This document shows positions 54,452-63,851 of a stretch of DNA of 64,000 nt, piece after piece (within the stretch, counting starts at the first letter, position 1; every line of letters begins with the position of its first letter). The stretch spans positions 2,423,001 through 2,487,000 of the forward strand of contig NZ_JALJWV010000001.1 in the NCBI RefSeq assembly GCF_024169655.1. Direction: 5' to 3'. The stretch comes from Pseudomonas marginalis. Lineage in GTDB: Bacteria; Pseudomonadota; Gammaproteobacteria; Pseudomonadales; Pseudomonadaceae. A program made the position numbers and the translations under genes. Below the pieces are notes generated by a model that ran no database searches, was not told where the DNA came from, and saw only the letters and a program-made list of their open reading frames with translations.

Positions 54452-54467
54452 TGTGGGAGGGGGCTTA
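54452..54467. repeat. Half REP at the 3' end of the polyol dehydrogenase gene
   Basis: Only tgtgggagggggctta remains. The last three bases (54465-54467) are the stop codon of the minus-strand dehydrogenase gene. No inverted partner is nearby. Confidence 0.7.
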
Positions 54468-55580
54468 GGGTTCGAGTACGACCTTGAGTGACTTGTCGCC
54501 TCGCTCCATCACCGCAAACGCCTCCTTGAAGTCCGCCAGGGCAAATTTGTGGGTCACCACGTCACGCATGTCGATCTTGCGGTTGCCGATAAAGTCGATA
54601 GCGCGTGGGTACATGTACGGGCCCAGGTGCGAACCGAGGATGTCCAGTTCCTTGCGGTCGCCGATGATCGACCAATCCACCGTGGCCTCGTCGTTGAACA
54701 CGCTGAACTCGACGAAGCGCCCGAGTTTGCGCAGCATCGCCAGGCCCTGGTTGACGGCCTTGTGATGACCGGTGGCCTCGATATAGATGTCGCAGCCGTA
54801 GCCCTCGGTCATCTCGCGAATCTTCGCCAGCACGTCCACCTCGGCCGGGTTCCACACTTCGTCGGCGCCCATGCGCAGGGCGAGGGCGGCGCGTTCGGGT
54901 TTCATGTCGAGCACGATCAGTTTTTTCGGATTGCGCAGGCGTACCGCGCCGATGATCCCCAGGCCCAGGGTGCCGGCGCCGGCGACCACCACCACGTCGT
55001 CGAAATCCACATTGGCGCGCTCCGCCGCGTGCAGCGAACAGGCCAGCGGTTCGATCAGGATCGCTTCGTCCGGCGCGATCGAGTCCGGCACCTTATGGAT
55101 GATGCCTTCCTTGGTGAAGATCATGTACTGCGCCATGGCGCCTTGCACATTGTTCTGGAAGCCATACAGGTCGTGCTTCTGGCACATCCAGTACTGACCG
55201 TGGTTGCAGAAGCGGCAGCCCCAGCACGGCACGATCTGCTCCGAGATCACCCGGTCGCCGACGTTCACCCCGCGCTTTTCCGCGCCGGGGCCGAGAGCTA
55301 CCACGCGACACACGAATTCGTGGCCGGGGATCATCGGCGGCTTGACGTAGCGCGGTTGCTCGGCGTCGCCCCAGAACGACGGGGCGCCGCGATAGGTCTT
55401 GATGTCGCCCATGCAAATGCCGCACAGCTCGACCTTGGTGAGGATTTCATCGGGGCCGGGAGTCGGCACGTCGACGGTTTCCAGACGGTAGTCTTCCGGG
55501 CCGTGGCAGACCACGGCCTGCATGGTTTTCGGGATGATCGGGGCGAGTTGCTCGGGCGTGCGTTCGGTAACGGTGGACAT
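54465..55580 (-). CDS. Zinc-dependent polyol dehydrogenase (erythritol/L-threitol dehydrogenase type)
   Basis: This is an MDR/GroES-fold enzyme of 371 residues. The catalytic zinc residues are in CGICMGD and GHEFV. The structural zinc cysteines are in CWGCRFCNHGQYWMC. The NAD-binding fold has GAGTLGLGIIG, and the following acidic residue in VLDMKPERA favours NAD. Context (tetritol-type SDR, erythrulose-type kinase, RpiB isomerase) suggests oxidation of erythritol or threitol to erythrulose; another polyol is possible. It lies 27 bases downstream of the SDR gene. Confidence 0.82.
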   Translation of the reverse strand: MSTVTERTPEQLAPIIPKTMQAVVCHGPEDYRLETVDVPTPGPDEILTKVELCGICMGDIKTYRGAPSFWGDAEQPRYVKPPMIPGHEFVCRVVALGPGAEKRGVNVGDRVISEQIVPCWGCRFCNHGQYWMCQKHDLYGFQNNVQGAMAQYMIFTKEGIIHKVPDSIAPDEAILIEPLACSLHAAERANVDFDDVVVVAGAGTLGLGIIGAVRLRNPKKLIVLDMKPERAALALRMGADEVWNPAEVDVLAKIREMTEGYGCDIYIEATGHHKAVNQGLAMLRKLGRFVEFSVFNDEATVDWSIIGDRKELDILGSHLGPYMYPRAIDFIGNRKIDMRDVVTHKFALADFKEAFAVMERGDKSLKVVLEP

Positions 55581-55607
55581 GACAAAACCTCACGACAAAT
55601 AGATCAA

Positions 55608-56363
55608 TTATTGAATGCTGTAGCCGCCGTCGATCACCATGTTGGCGCCGGTGATCATCTGCGCTGCGTCGCTGAGCAGGTACAACGCCAGCCCGGCGAT
55701 TTCTTCCGGCTGGGCAAAGCGGCCCGCCGGGATCTGCAATTTGGCCCGCTCGCCGACTTCGCCGGCCCAGGCCTGCTTGCCCAGGGCGGTCTCGACGATG
55801 GTGGGGGAGATGGCGTTGACGTTGATCTGCGGCGCCCATTCCATGGCCAGTACCTTGGTCATGCCGACGATGGCCGCTTTGCTCGCGCAATACGCGACAT
55901 GCCGGTCCAGGCCAATCACGGCGGCCTGGGAGGCCAGGTTGACGATGCGCCCGCCGCCCTGGACGAGCATGTGCCGGGCACAGGCCTGGGCGACGAAGAA
56001 GCTGGCCTTGAGGTTGATGTTGAGGGTGGTGTCCCAGGCGCTTTCGCTGACGTCGATGGCCTTGTCCAGCAAGGCCACGCCGGCGCTGTTGATCAGGTAA
56101 TCGAGGCGTTGGAAGTGCTCGAAAACCCGGTCGACGCTGTGTTGCACCTGGCTGATCTGGCTGAGGTCGACGGCAATGCCCAGATGTTCGGCGCCGAGGC
56201 TGGCGGCCACGGCCACCACCGCCGGGTCGCGGTCCAGCAGCGCCACGCGTGCGCCGCGCTCCACCAGCAGGCTGGCGCAGGCCAGGCCGATGCCGGCAGC
56301 GCCGCCGGTGATCACCGCGCAACGGCCGCTGAGGTCGAAGGCTTGGTTCCAGAATCCAGACAT
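55608..56363 (-). CDS. Short-chain dehydrogenase, GolD/DthD type (D-threitol or glycerol dehydrogenase)
   Basis: The product has 251 residues from the ATG at 56363 (GAGGAG 7 bases upstream). The classical SDR motifs are TGGAAGIG, NSAG, the catalytic Ser in LASQAAV and YCASK, and D-R after beta-2 fits NAD. The sequence resembles the GolD/DthD family, which oxidises glycerol to dihydroxyacetone or D-threitol to D-erythrulose. Together with the zinc dehydrogenase it gives the locus two different polyol dehydrogenases. Confidence 0.8.
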   Translation of the reverse strand: MSGFWNQAFDLSGRCAVITGGAAGIGLACASLLVERGARVALLDRDPAVVAVAASLGAEHLGIAVDLSQISQVQHSVDRVFEHFQRLDYLINSAGVALLDKAIDVSESAWDTTLNINLKASFFVAQACARHMLVQGGGRIVNLASQAAVIGLDRHVAYCASKAAIVGMTKVLAMEWAPQINVNAISPTIVETALGKQAWAGEVGERAKLQIPAGRFAQPEEIAGLALYLLSDAAQMITGANMVIDGGYSIQ

Positions 56364-56397
56364 GAATGACTCCTCTTTTAATAGCACTGGAGATTCA

Positions 56398-56487
56398 ATG
56401 TGGGAGGGGGCTTGCCCCCGATGGCGGTGTGTCAGTCACCTGATCTATCACTGTTACACCGCTATCGGGGGCAAGCCCCCTCCCACA
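56398..56487. repeat. REPIN within the polyol operon
   Basis: The copy is complete, in the 160-base gap between the binding-protein gene and the SDR gene, both transcribed leftward. Such a hairpin inside an operon may lower downstream expression or protect the upstream transporter mRNA. Confidence 0.88.
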
Positions 56488-56523
56488 CTGGCTCCCACAC
56501 TTGAGTGTGTTTCAAGCCAATAG

Positions 56524-57531
56524 CTACTTGCCGCCGCTGACTTGTTGGTACAGCGCGTCGGCGTTGGCGTTGGTCACCGGTACCCACGGCAGGATGTAGC
56601 TCTTGGCGGTGCCGTCGGCCCATTTCACGTCCTTGGCATAGCGCTCCCAGATCACCGACTGCGGCTTGTAGTCCTTGCCGGCCAAGGCGCGCAGGGCCAC
56701 GTCCAGCGCGCCTTGGGACTGGGCCTGGGCGTCCTGTAGGAAGGTGGTGACTTCGTCTTTCTTTGCCGCCTGGATCGCATCCGGCATGCCGTCGATCGAG
56801 GTGACGGGCACGTCCTTGGATGTCAGGCCGTGGGATTTCAGGGCCTGCACGGCGCCGAGGGCCATGTCGTCGTTCTGCGCGATCACGCCGTTGATGCCTT
56901 TGGGGTGAGCGTTGAGCCAGTCTTCGGTCAGCGCCAGGGCCTGGGCGCGGTCCCAGTTGGCGGTTTTTTTCTCGATGATTTTGATGCCTGGGTGTTTGCC
57001 GAGCACTTCCAGTTCGCCTTTTTCCCGGTCGATCTGTGCCGACTGGCCGATCGGGCCCTGGATGATCACCACGTTGCCCTTGCCGTTGAGCTTGTCGACC
57101 ATGGCCTGGGCCTGCAGGCGGCCGCCTTCCACGTCATCGTTGCCCACGTAAGGCACGGCGGCGTCGGCGACTTTTGTATTGGACGCGATCACCACCACGT
57201 CGTTGCTCATGGCCTGCTTCACGGTGCCGACGCCGGCCTTGGTGTCGATGGGCACGAACAGAATCGCGTCGTAGCGCTGGGTCACCATGTTTTCGATCTG
57301 GTTGTTCTGCGTCAGGGCGTCGTAGTTGCCGTCGAACACGGTCAATTGCACGGTGCCGTCCTTGACCGCCGGGTGTTCCTTGAGCTCGCGGACCCAGTTC
57401 TGCATGAACTGACCCTTGAGGCCGTAGACGGCTGCGCCGACCTTGTAGGTCTTGCCGTCGGCGGCCAGGGCGATACTGCTGGCGAGCAGGGAGAGGGCCG
57501 CCACGGCAGCCAGGGTGGTACCAAGTTTCAT
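56524..57531 (-). CDS. Sugar/polyol ABC transporter substrate-binding protein
   Basis: The product has 335 residues with a signal peptide (residues 1-23, cleavage after ALAADG). It has a type-1 periplasmic-binding fold of the RbsB group: QNNQIENMVTQRYDAILFVPID, then VGNDDVEGGRLQAQ, GPIGQSAQIDRE and GVIAQNDDMALGA. It captures the substrate for the permease and ATPase that precede it in transcription order. The ligand is inferred to be a tetritol from the enzymes of the operon. Confidence 0.9.
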   Translation of the reverse strand: MKLGTTLAAVAALSLLASSIALAADGKTYKVGAAVYGLKGQFMQNWVRELKEHPAVKDGTVQLTVFDGNYDALTQNNQIENMVTQRYDAILFVPIDTKAGVGTVKQAMSNDVVVIASNTKVADAAVPYVGNDDVEGGRLQAQAMVDKLNGKGNVVIIQGPIGQSAQIDREKGELEVLGKHPGIKIIEKKTANWDRAQALALTEDWLNAHPKGINGVIAQNDDMALGAVQALKSHGLTSKDVPVTSIDGMPDAIQAAKKDEVTTFLQDAQAQSQGALDVALRALAGKDYKPQSVIWERYAKDVKWADGTAKSYILPWVPVTNANADALYQQVSGGK

Positions 57532-57568
57532 GAGGGGAACTCCGTTATTGTTGTAGTAGGGTCGTTCT

Positions 57569-58546
57569 CTAGCGTTTTTTCTTGCGCCACACGTCGATCA
57601 GTACTGCAAACACGATAATCAGGCCCTTGGCGACCTGCTGGTAATAGGACGACACGCCGAGCAGGTTCAGCCCGTTGTTGATCACGCCGATCAGCAGCGC
57701 GCCGAACAGCGTGCCGACAATGCTGCCGGTGCCGCCCGACAGGCTGGTGCCGCCGATGACCACGGCGGCAATCGCGTCCAGCTCATAGGACGCCCCGGCC
57801 TGGGGCAGGGCGGAAGTGGTGCGCGCCGACAGCACCACGCCGGCCAGCCCGGCGAGCAGGCCCGAGACCACGTACACCGAAAACATCACCTTGCGCACGC
57901 CGATGCCGGAGGTGCGCGCGCTCTTTTCATTGCCGCCCACCGCGTACACATAGCGGCCGTAGGTGGTGTAGCGCAGGACCATCCAGAAGATCAGCGCGAC
58001 CACGGCAAAGATGATGATGGGGATGCCGATCGGGCCGATCTTGCCGATACCCAGCGCCAGGTACGCGTCGGGCAGGTCGGTGATCGGGCTGCCGTCGTTG
58101 AGGATGAAGGTCATGCCCCGCGCAATGCTGAGCATGCCGAGGGTGGCCACGAACGGCGGGATCGACAGGTTGGCGACCATGAAGCCATTCACCACGCCGA
58201 GCATCGCCCCGGCGAACATCCCGGCGCTCACCGCCGCCAGCAGGCCGTAACCCTGGGTCGCGACCATGGCACTGCACAGGCCGGCAAACGCCAGGATCGA
58301 ACCCACGGACAGGTCGATGCCCTTGGTCAGGATCACGTAGGTCATGCCCACGGCGAGGATGCCGTTGATGGAGGTCTGGCGCAGGATGTCCATCCAGTTG
58401 CGCCAGGTCATGAAGTATTCGCTGGAAAACGCCATCACCACGCACAGCAGGATAAACACCAGCGGCAGGCCGAAGCGGTCCAGGGACAAGCGCAGGCGGT
58501 GGCGCGGCGCGGCGGTGAGGGGGGAGGCAAGGGTTTTTGCGTTCAT
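57569..58546 (-). CDS. Ribose-type ABC transporter permease
   Basis: The product has 325 residues with about eight to ten hydrophobic helices. It has the RbsC/AraH family motif GIDLSVGSILAFAGL and the coupling motif GGTSLSGGTGSIVGTLFGALLIG. The ATG at 58546 overlaps the ATPase stop (ATGA). The frame upstream lies inside the ATPase gene and is not coding. It forms the membrane channel of the importer. Confidence 0.92.
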   Translation of the reverse strand: MNAKTLASPLTAAPRHRLRLSLDRFGLPLVFILLCVVMAFSSEYFMTWRNWMDILRQTSINGILAVGMTYVILTKGIDLSVGSILAFAGLCSAMVATQGYGLLAAVSAGMFAGAMLGVVNGFMVANLSIPPFVATLGMLSIARGMTFILNDGSPITDLPDAYLALGIGKIGPIGIPIIIFAVVALIFWMVLRYTTYGRYVYAVGGNEKSARTSGIGVRKVMFSVYVVSGLLAGLAGVVLSARTTSALPQAGASYELDAIAAVVIGGTSLSGGTGSIVGTLFGALLIGVINNGLNLLGVSSYYQQVAKGLIIVFAVLIDVWRKKKR

Positions 58547-60030
58547 GAGGCAAGACTCAGCAAGGCTTCCTGGGAAAGGGCGGTGTCGGTGCTGATGGTC
58601 ACCAGCCGGCCGCCTTTGAATACCGCGATGCGATCGCTCAAGTGCAGCAGTTCCGGCGCTTCCGACGACACCACGATGGCGGCGCCGCCGGCACGCACGA
58701 ACTGGTCGAGCAGGTGGTAGATCTCCTGCTTGGCGCCTTCGTCGATGCCGCGAGTGGGCTCGTCGCACAGCAGGCACACCGGTTCGGTCGACAGGCATTT
58801 GGCGAGCACGACTTTCTGCTGGTTGCCGCCGCTCATGGAGGCCACCGGCAGCTCCAGGGAGGTGGTCTTGATCTGCAGGCGCTTGACCATGTCCTGGGCC
58901 AATTGGGTTTCCTTGCGTGCATTGATCAACGACCAGCTCGACAGGCGCTTGTAGGCCGACAGCGCAATGTTCGACAGAATGCTGCTGCTCAGCACCAGGC
59001 CGCTGTCTTTGCGGTCTTCGGTGACCAGCGACATACCGGCATCGATGGTCGCCTTGGGCAGCCCGATCGGCATGGGTTTGCCCTGCAGGGTGACGCTGCC
59101 GGAATCGGCCACCGTCAGCCCGTAGATGCAATTGAGGAACTCGCTGCGCCCCGAACCCATCAGGCCATAGATGCCCAGGATCTCGCCCTGGCGCAGTTGC
59201 AGGCTGATGTCGTGGAACTCGCCTTTACGGCTCAGGTTGTCGACCTGCAGGCAAGTGGCGGCGGCGCATTCGCGGCCGACCTTGTGGTCGATGCGCGTCA
59301 GTTCCTGGCCGACGATGCCGCGCACCAAGTGGTCGCGGTCGATATCCGCCATGCGCCCGCTTTCCACGAAGGCGCCGTCGCGGAAGATGCTGTAGTCATC
59401 GGCGATCTGCGCCAGTTCGCTCAAGCGGTGCGACACATACACGATGCCGGCGCCACGGGCGGTGAGGCGGCGGATCGCCTTGAACAGCGTCTGCGCTTCG
59501 TGCTCGCCGATGGCCGAGGTGGGTTCGTCCATGATCATCACCTGGCAGTCATGGCTGAATGCCTTGGCGATTTCCACCAGTTGGATTTGCGCCACGCTGA
59601 GGCGGTGCATCGGGCTGCTGGCGTCGACGTCGAACTCCAGGCTTTCGAGCAGCTCGCGGGTGCGCTGGTTCAGCGCTTTGTTGTCGACGATGCAGCCGGC
59701 GCGGCGTGGTTCGCGGCCCAGCCAGATATTTTCGGCGACGCTCATGTAGGGGATGGGTTCCAGCTCTTGGGTGATCATCGCGATCCCCGACGCCAGGGCT
59801 TCACTCGGGCGGTTGAACTGCACCGCTGTGCCGTTGAGCAGGATGGTACCGGCGTCACGCGCGGTGATGCCCATCAGAATGCTCAGGAACGTCGACTTGC
59901 CCGCGCCATTGCCGCCGCACAGCGCATGGACGCTGCCAGCCCGCAGAGAGAGGCGCCCGTCACGCAGGGCAGGGATACCGGCGTAAGCCTTGGCGACGTG
60001 TTCAGCCTGGAGCAGTAATGGCGTGGCCAT
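58543..60030 (-). CDS. Sugar-type ABC transporter ATPase (two ATPase domains)
   Basis: The product has 495 residues with two fused ATPase halves, as in RbsA/MglA. The N-terminal half has Walker A GGNGAGKST, signature LSVAQIQLVEIAKA and Walker B VMIMDEPTSAI. The C-terminal half has the degenerate Walker A GLMGSGRSEF and SGGNQQKVVLAKC. It powers uptake of the polyol. The ATG at 60030 is preceded by GAGGACACGCCG. The frame runs further upstream to 60102, without family similarity. Confidence 0.9.
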   Translation of the reverse strand: MATPLLLQAEHVAKAYAGIPALRDGRLSLRAGSVHALCGGNGAGKSTFLSILMGITARDAGTILLNGTAVQFNRPSEALASGIAMITQELEPIPYMSVAENIWLGREPRRAGCIVDNKALNQRTRELLESLEFDVDASSPMHRLSVAQIQLVEIAKAFSHDCQVMIMDEPTSAIGEHEAQTLFKAIRRLTARGAGIVYVSHRLSELAQIADDYSIFRDGAFVESGRMADIDRDHLVRGIVGQELTRIDHKVGRECAAATCLQVDNLSRKGEFHDISLQLRQGEILGIYGLMGSGRSEFLNCIYGLTVADSGSVTLQGKPMPIGLPKATIDAGMSLVTEDRKDSGLVLSSSILSNIALSAYKRLSSWSLINARKETQLAQDMVKRLQIKTTSLELPVASMSGGNQQKVVLAKCLSTEPVCLLCDEPTRGIDEGAKQEIYHLLDQFVRAGGAAIVVSSEAPELLHLSDRIAVFKGGRLVTISTDTALSQEALLSLAS

Positions 60031-60110
60031 CGGCGTGTCCTCGTGCTGTGAATTCTTATTAGGTCGCACAGTCATGTTTCGCTGTGAGCATATGTGTATC
60101 AAATGAAATT

Positions 60111-60281
60111 CTGATCAGTCAATCTCTTTCATGTAAAAGCTGTGATTCTCATCTTTAGCCTCAATAACGCCTTTTTAGACGGCTTTGACTGCCGGGTCAG
60201 TTAAATCATGCTTGACAGAGGGGGGTGGTTGCCCGCGAAATGCCTGAGCGAAATTTCAGTGAGTGATCATCTGATCAGTCA
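60111..60281. promoter_or_regulatory. Two identical 11-base sites CTGATCAGTCA in the divergent promoter region
   Basis: CTGATCAGTCA occurs at 60111-60121 and again at 60271-60281, each with the palindrome TGATCA. It is a candidate operator for the SorC-family regulator encoded downstream. The rest of the 283-base gap (60031-60313) shows no other clear feature. Confidence 0.5.
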
Positions 60282-60313
60282 TAAGCACGACCTCGGCAGC
60301 GGAGCCAGACGCC

Positions 60314-60775
60314 ATGAACACACCTTTCCCGGTGGCTATCGGATGCGATGAAGCGGGTTTTGAGCTCAAAGAGTTGTTAAAGCGCCATATCGAGGCGCTG
60401 GGTCACCCGGTGACCGACTTCGGCACCCATTCCACCGCGCCAGTGCTCTATCCGGACATCGCGCTGGCCGTGGCCAATGCCATCAATGCCGGGCAGCAGC
60501 GCCTGGGCGTGCTGGTGTGCGGCACCGGGATCGGCATGGCTATCTCGGCGAACAAGGTGTTGGGGATTCGCGCGGCCCAGGCCCACGACACGTACTCGGC
60601 GGAGCGTGCGCGCAAGAGCAACGATGCGCAGATCCTGTCCATCGGCGCACGGGTGATCGGCGCGGAGCTGGCCAAGAGCATCGTCACCGCGTTCCTCGCG
60701 TCGGAGTTCGAGGCGGCGCGTTCCGGGGCCAAGGTCGAGCGCATCAATGCGATTGAGCGCGATGGGCATCAGTAG
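60314..60775 (+). CDS. RpiB/LacAB-family sugar phosphate isomerase
   Basis: The product has 153 residues. It has the RpiB pattern: CDEAGFELKELLK near the N-terminus, VLVCGTGIGMAISANK with the active-site Cys, and AHDTYSAERARKSNDAQIL. Ribose 5-phosphate isomerase B is the founding activity. In tetritol loci a member (EryI/DerI) interconverts erythrulose 4-phosphate and erythrose 4-phosphate, which fits the neighbours here. It is the first gene of the rightward pair with the SorC regulator. Confidence 0.85.
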   Translation: MNTPFPVAIGCDEAGFELKELLKRHIEALGHPVTDFGTHSTAPVLYPDIALAVANAINAGQQRLGVLVCGTGIGMAISANKVLGIRAAQAHDTYSAERARKSNDAQILSIGARVIGAELAKSIVTAFLASEFEAARSGAKVERINAIERDGHQ

Positions 60776-60838
60776 TAGACGTGGCGGGGCAAGAGTCGGG
60801 AGAATGCGCCTTTGACGCCGAAACGGAAGCCCGTCCCC

Positions 60839-61819
60839 ATGAGTGACAGTACCCAGCGCATGGCCAGTGATATCGATCAGATGACCGAAGTGGCGATGCT
60901 CTATTACCTCGAGAACGTCACTCAGGAAGCCATCGCCAAGCGCTTTGACCTGTCGCGGGCAAAAGTCAGCCGCCTGCTCAAACGTGCGCGAGACGAGGGC
61001 ATTGTCGAAGTGCGCGTGTTGCAGCACCCAGCGATGAACAATGAGCTGGAACGTGCCCTGGTGGAGCGCTTCAAGCTCGATCGCGCGCTGATCGCCGTCG
61101 ACCACAGCGACCCCGACACCCAGCGCTCGGCCGTCGCCAGCCTGGTGGCCAATTACCTGAACAAGACGTTGAGCGACGGCATGATTGTCGCCGTGGGCAT
61201 GGGCCGTAACGTTGGCGCGGTGGCTGATAACGTGTTCCTGCCGGTGACGCGCAATTGCACATTTGTCTGCGCCATCGGCGGTTCGCTCAAGGCCGGCGAA
61301 TACATGAACCCCGACCATATCTGCCGGCGCCTGGCCCTGCGCTTTGGCGGCGAGAGTGAAAGTCTGTACGCGCCGGCCTTGGTGGCCAACCCGGAACTGC
61401 GCGGCGTGCTGATCAATAACGACACGGTGCGCTCGACCCTCGATCGCGCGCGGCGGGCGGACATTGCGCTGATCGGTATTGGCGACATGAGCGAGAACAG
61501 CAATATGGTGCGTATGGGCTGGTTCTCGCCCCAGGAAATTGCCCAGGCGCGGTTGTCCGGCACGGTGGGCGACATGATGGGGTATGACTTTATCGATATC
61601 CACGGGCAGCCGGCGGTCAACGCCATTCAGGGGCGGGTGATCGGGCTGACGGTACAGGAGTTGTTTCGGATTCCGGATGTGGTGGCGATTGCCAGTGAGA
61701 ACACCAAGGCGGCGGCGACGCTGGGGGCGTTGCGGTCGGGGGTGATCAATACCCTCGCGACTACGGTCACTAATGCTCATACCATATTGGCGCTGGATGA
61801 AGCGACCAGAAAGTCCTGA
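60839..61819 (+). CDS. SorC-family sugar-binding transcriptional regulator
   Basis: The product has 326 residues. An N-terminal HTH (TQEAIAKRFDLSRAKVSRLLKRARDEGIVEV) precedes a sugar-phosphate-binding SorC domain (VAVGMGRNVGAVAD, NDTVRSTLDRA). The ATG at 60839 has GGAAG upstream; the frame opens 9 codons earlier at 60812 with TTG. It probably senses a phosphorylated intermediate of the pathway and controls both divergent transcripts through the CTGATCAGTCA sites. Confidence 0.87.
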   Translation: MSDSTQRMASDIDQMTEVAMLYYLENVTQEAIAKRFDLSRAKVSRLLKRARDEGIVEVRVLQHPAMNNELERALVERFKLDRALIAVDHSDPDTQRSAVASLVANYLNKTLSDGMIVAVGMGRNVGAVADNVFLPVTRNCTFVCAIGGSLKAGEYMNPDHICRRLALRFGGESESLYAPALVANPELRGVLINNDTVRSTLDRARRADIALIGIGDMSENSNMVRMGWFSPQEIAQARLSGTVGDMMGYDFIDIHGQPAVNAIQGRVIGLTVQELFRIPDVVAIASENTKAAATLGALRSGVINTLATTVTNAHTILALDEATRKS

Positions 61820-61835
61820 TTCAACATGGCTCAAA

Positions 61836-61926
61836 ATGTGGGAGGGGGCTTGCCCCCGATAGCGGTCTTTCAGATAAATATATGCTGGCTGATACACTGC
61901 CATCGGGGGCAAGCCCCCTCCCACAT
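61836..61926. repeat. REPIN after the SorC gene
   Basis: The copy is complete, immediately downstream of the operon end. Confidence 0.88.
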
Positions 61927-62190
61927 GGTGTGTGTGGGCTTTGGGGACAGGTTTTGTAATGGTTTTGTGTTGTAGGGAATTTGGGTTTCGACTGTAGGAT
62001 TCAAGTCCTTTTGTTAATTCAGGACGTGCATGAACATCCTCTCGGAGCCCCCCAGTCGTCTTTCCCCAAGACAACCGCTGCTGCTGTTCCCGCTGAAGCA
62101 CCCCGTATTCCAACTGCTAACCCTGTCCCGGTCCCCTGACCGCGCTTTGCCGTGCCCGGCATTCTGAACACCGATAAAGAGACTCTATAA
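61927..62190. other. Intergenic region upstream of the TerC-like gene
   Basis: I see no gene, terminator or known riboswitch consensus in these 264 bases. The TerC gene ATG (62191) has an AAAGAG about 9 bases upstream. Confidence 0.5.
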
Positions 62191-63534
62191 ATGGAATGGT
62201 TAGCGGACCCCACGGCCTGGCTCGGCCTGTTGACGTTGATTGTGTTGGAACTGGTGCTGGGTATCGACAACCTGGTGTTTATCGCGATCCTGGCGGACAA
62301 GTTGCCGCCGGAGCAGCGCGACCGTGCGCGGTTGATCGGCTTGTCCCTGGCTTTGCTGATGCGCCTGGGCTTGCTGGCGAGTATTTCCTGGTTGGTGACC
62401 CTCACCCAGCCGTTGTTCGAGGTGTTCGACAAGAGCTTCTCCGGGCGTGACCTGATCATGCTGTTTGGCGGTGTGTTCCTGCTGTTCAAGGCCACCATGG
62501 AATTGCATGAACGCCTTGAAGGCCATGTGGCGCAACGCTCGGGCAATGTGGCCTATGCGATGTTCTGGCCGATCGTCGCGCAGATCGTGGTGCTCGACGC
62601 GGTGTTCTCCCTCGACGCGGTGATTACCGCCGTGGGCATGGTCGATGAGCTGGCGGTGATGATGATCGCGGTGATCATTTCCATCGGCCTGATGATTGTC
62701 GCGAGCAAGCCGCTGACCCGTTTCGTCAATGCGCACCCGACGGTGATCATGCTGTGTCTGGGCTTTTTGATGATGATCGGTTTCGCCCTGACCGCCGAAG
62801 GCTTGGGCTTCCACATTCCGAAGGGCTACCTGTACGCGGCGATTGGTTTCTCGATCCTGATCGAGGTGTTCAACCAGATTGCCCGGGCTCGGCGCAAGAA
62901 GGTCGCGCAAGGCGTATTGCCCATGCGTGAGCGCACCGCCCATGCGGTGATGCGCTTGCTCGGTGGTCGCAGCCTGGCAGAGGAAGAGGTGAGCGAAGAG
63001 GTGACCGACCTGTTGGGTGAGCCGGATGTGACTCAGGGCCCGCTATTTGACCGGCGTGAGCGGGTGATGATCAGCGGCGTGCTGCAACTGGCCGAGCGGC
63101 CGATCCGCACTTTGATGACGCCACGGGCCAAGGTCGACTTTATCGACTTGGCGGACGATCTCGACACTATCCGCCTAAAACTGATGCATTCGTCCTACTC
63201 GCGGCTGCCGTTGATCCGCAACGGCGCTGTCGATGAGCCATTAGGTTTTGTACAAAAAAAGGAGTTGCTCAAGGAATACCTGGCCGGCAACGAACTGAAC
63301 CTTGAGCACCTGGCGCGCCGGGCGATCAACCTGCTGCAGAGCTGCTCGATCCTCAACGCCCTGGAGCAGATGCGCCAGGCCTCGACCCACATCGCCTTCG
63401 TGATCAACGAGCGCGGTGATTTCATCGGCGTGTTGAGCATGACCGACATCCTTGAGTCCATCGCCGGTGAATTGCCGGATGCCACGGGGCATGCAGGTTT
63501 TCCGGGGGCCGTTGCCACCGGCGTAACCGCCTAG
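62191..63534 (+). CDS. TerC-family membrane protein with CBS and CorC-type domain
   Basis: The product has 447 residues. Seven or so membrane helices (about 10-230) carry the TerC motif [12 protein letters not shown] and the second acidic site [14 protein letters not shown] paired CBS region (about 300-420) follows. The TerC family is linked to metal-ion (manganese, calcium) export. This long YegH/YoaE-type form has C-terminal CBS domains that may sense nucleotides. Its stop overlaps that of the convergent thioredoxin gene in a CCTAGG palindrome. Confidence 0.88.
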   Translation: MEWLADPTAWLGLLTLIVLELVLGIDNLVFIAILADKLPPEQRDRARLIGLSLALLMRLGLLASISWLVTLTQPLFEVFDKSFSGRDLIMLFGGVFLLFKATMELHERLEGHVAQRSGNVAYAMFWPIVAQIVVLDAVFSLDAVITAVGMVDELAVMMIAVIISIGLMIVASKPLTRFVNAHPTVIMLCLGFLMMIGFALTAEGLGFHIPKGYLYAAIGFSILIEVFNQIARARRKKVAQGVLPMRERTAHAVMRLLGGRSLAEEEVSEEVTDLLGEPDVTQGPLFDRRERVMISGVLQLAERPIRTLMTPRAKVDFIDLADDLDTIRLKLMHSSYSRLPLIRNGAVDEPLGFVQKKELLKEYLAGNELNLEHLARRAINLLQSCSILNALEQMRQASTHIAFVINERGDFIGVLSMTDILESIAGELPDATGHAGFPGAVATGVTA

Positions 63535-63851
63535 GCTCGGGTGTACTGCTCGAAGGCTTTTTCCAGCGCGTCTTCGCGAAGGCCGGGCAGGGCGTCGAGC
63601 AGTACCTGGTCGCGGTAGATCAGCAGCATCGGGATGCGGTCGACGCGCGGATGTTTGGGCGTGTTGATGCAGTCAAGGATCAAGACTTTGACCTGGCCCT
63701 TGTAACGCTCGCTGATTTGCAGGAACCGCGGCATCGCGTCACTGCACGCGGTGCAGGCATGTGACATGAACACGATAAACACAGGCTGTGGGGTATCCAG
63801 TTCCCGTTCAAACGCAGCCTTGTCCTCAACCACGGCGTTGACATAGTTCAT
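63531..63851 (-). CDS. Thioredoxin-like protein
   Basis: The product has 106 residues with a thioredoxin fold and a CTAC (C-x-x-C) active site at about 33-36, and [10 protein letters not shown] as the cis-Pro strand (IP). It has no signal peptide, so it is cytoplasmic. The active site CTAC differs from the CGPC of true thioredoxin, so the redox potential and partner are unknown. It converges on the TerC-like gene, overlapping by 4 bases. Confidence 0.83.
   Translation of the reverse strand: MNYVNAVVEDKAAFERELDTPQPVFIVFMSHACTACSDAMPRFLQISERYKGQVKVLILDCINTPKHPRVDRIPMLLIYRDQVLLDALPGLREDALEKAFEQYTRA

Noticed and set aside
61927..62190. Manganese (yybP-ykoY) riboswitch ahead of the TerC-like gene
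   Set aside because: Such a riboswitch is plausible for TerC genes, but I do not find its conserved GGGGAGUAG-type core or paired helices in this leader.
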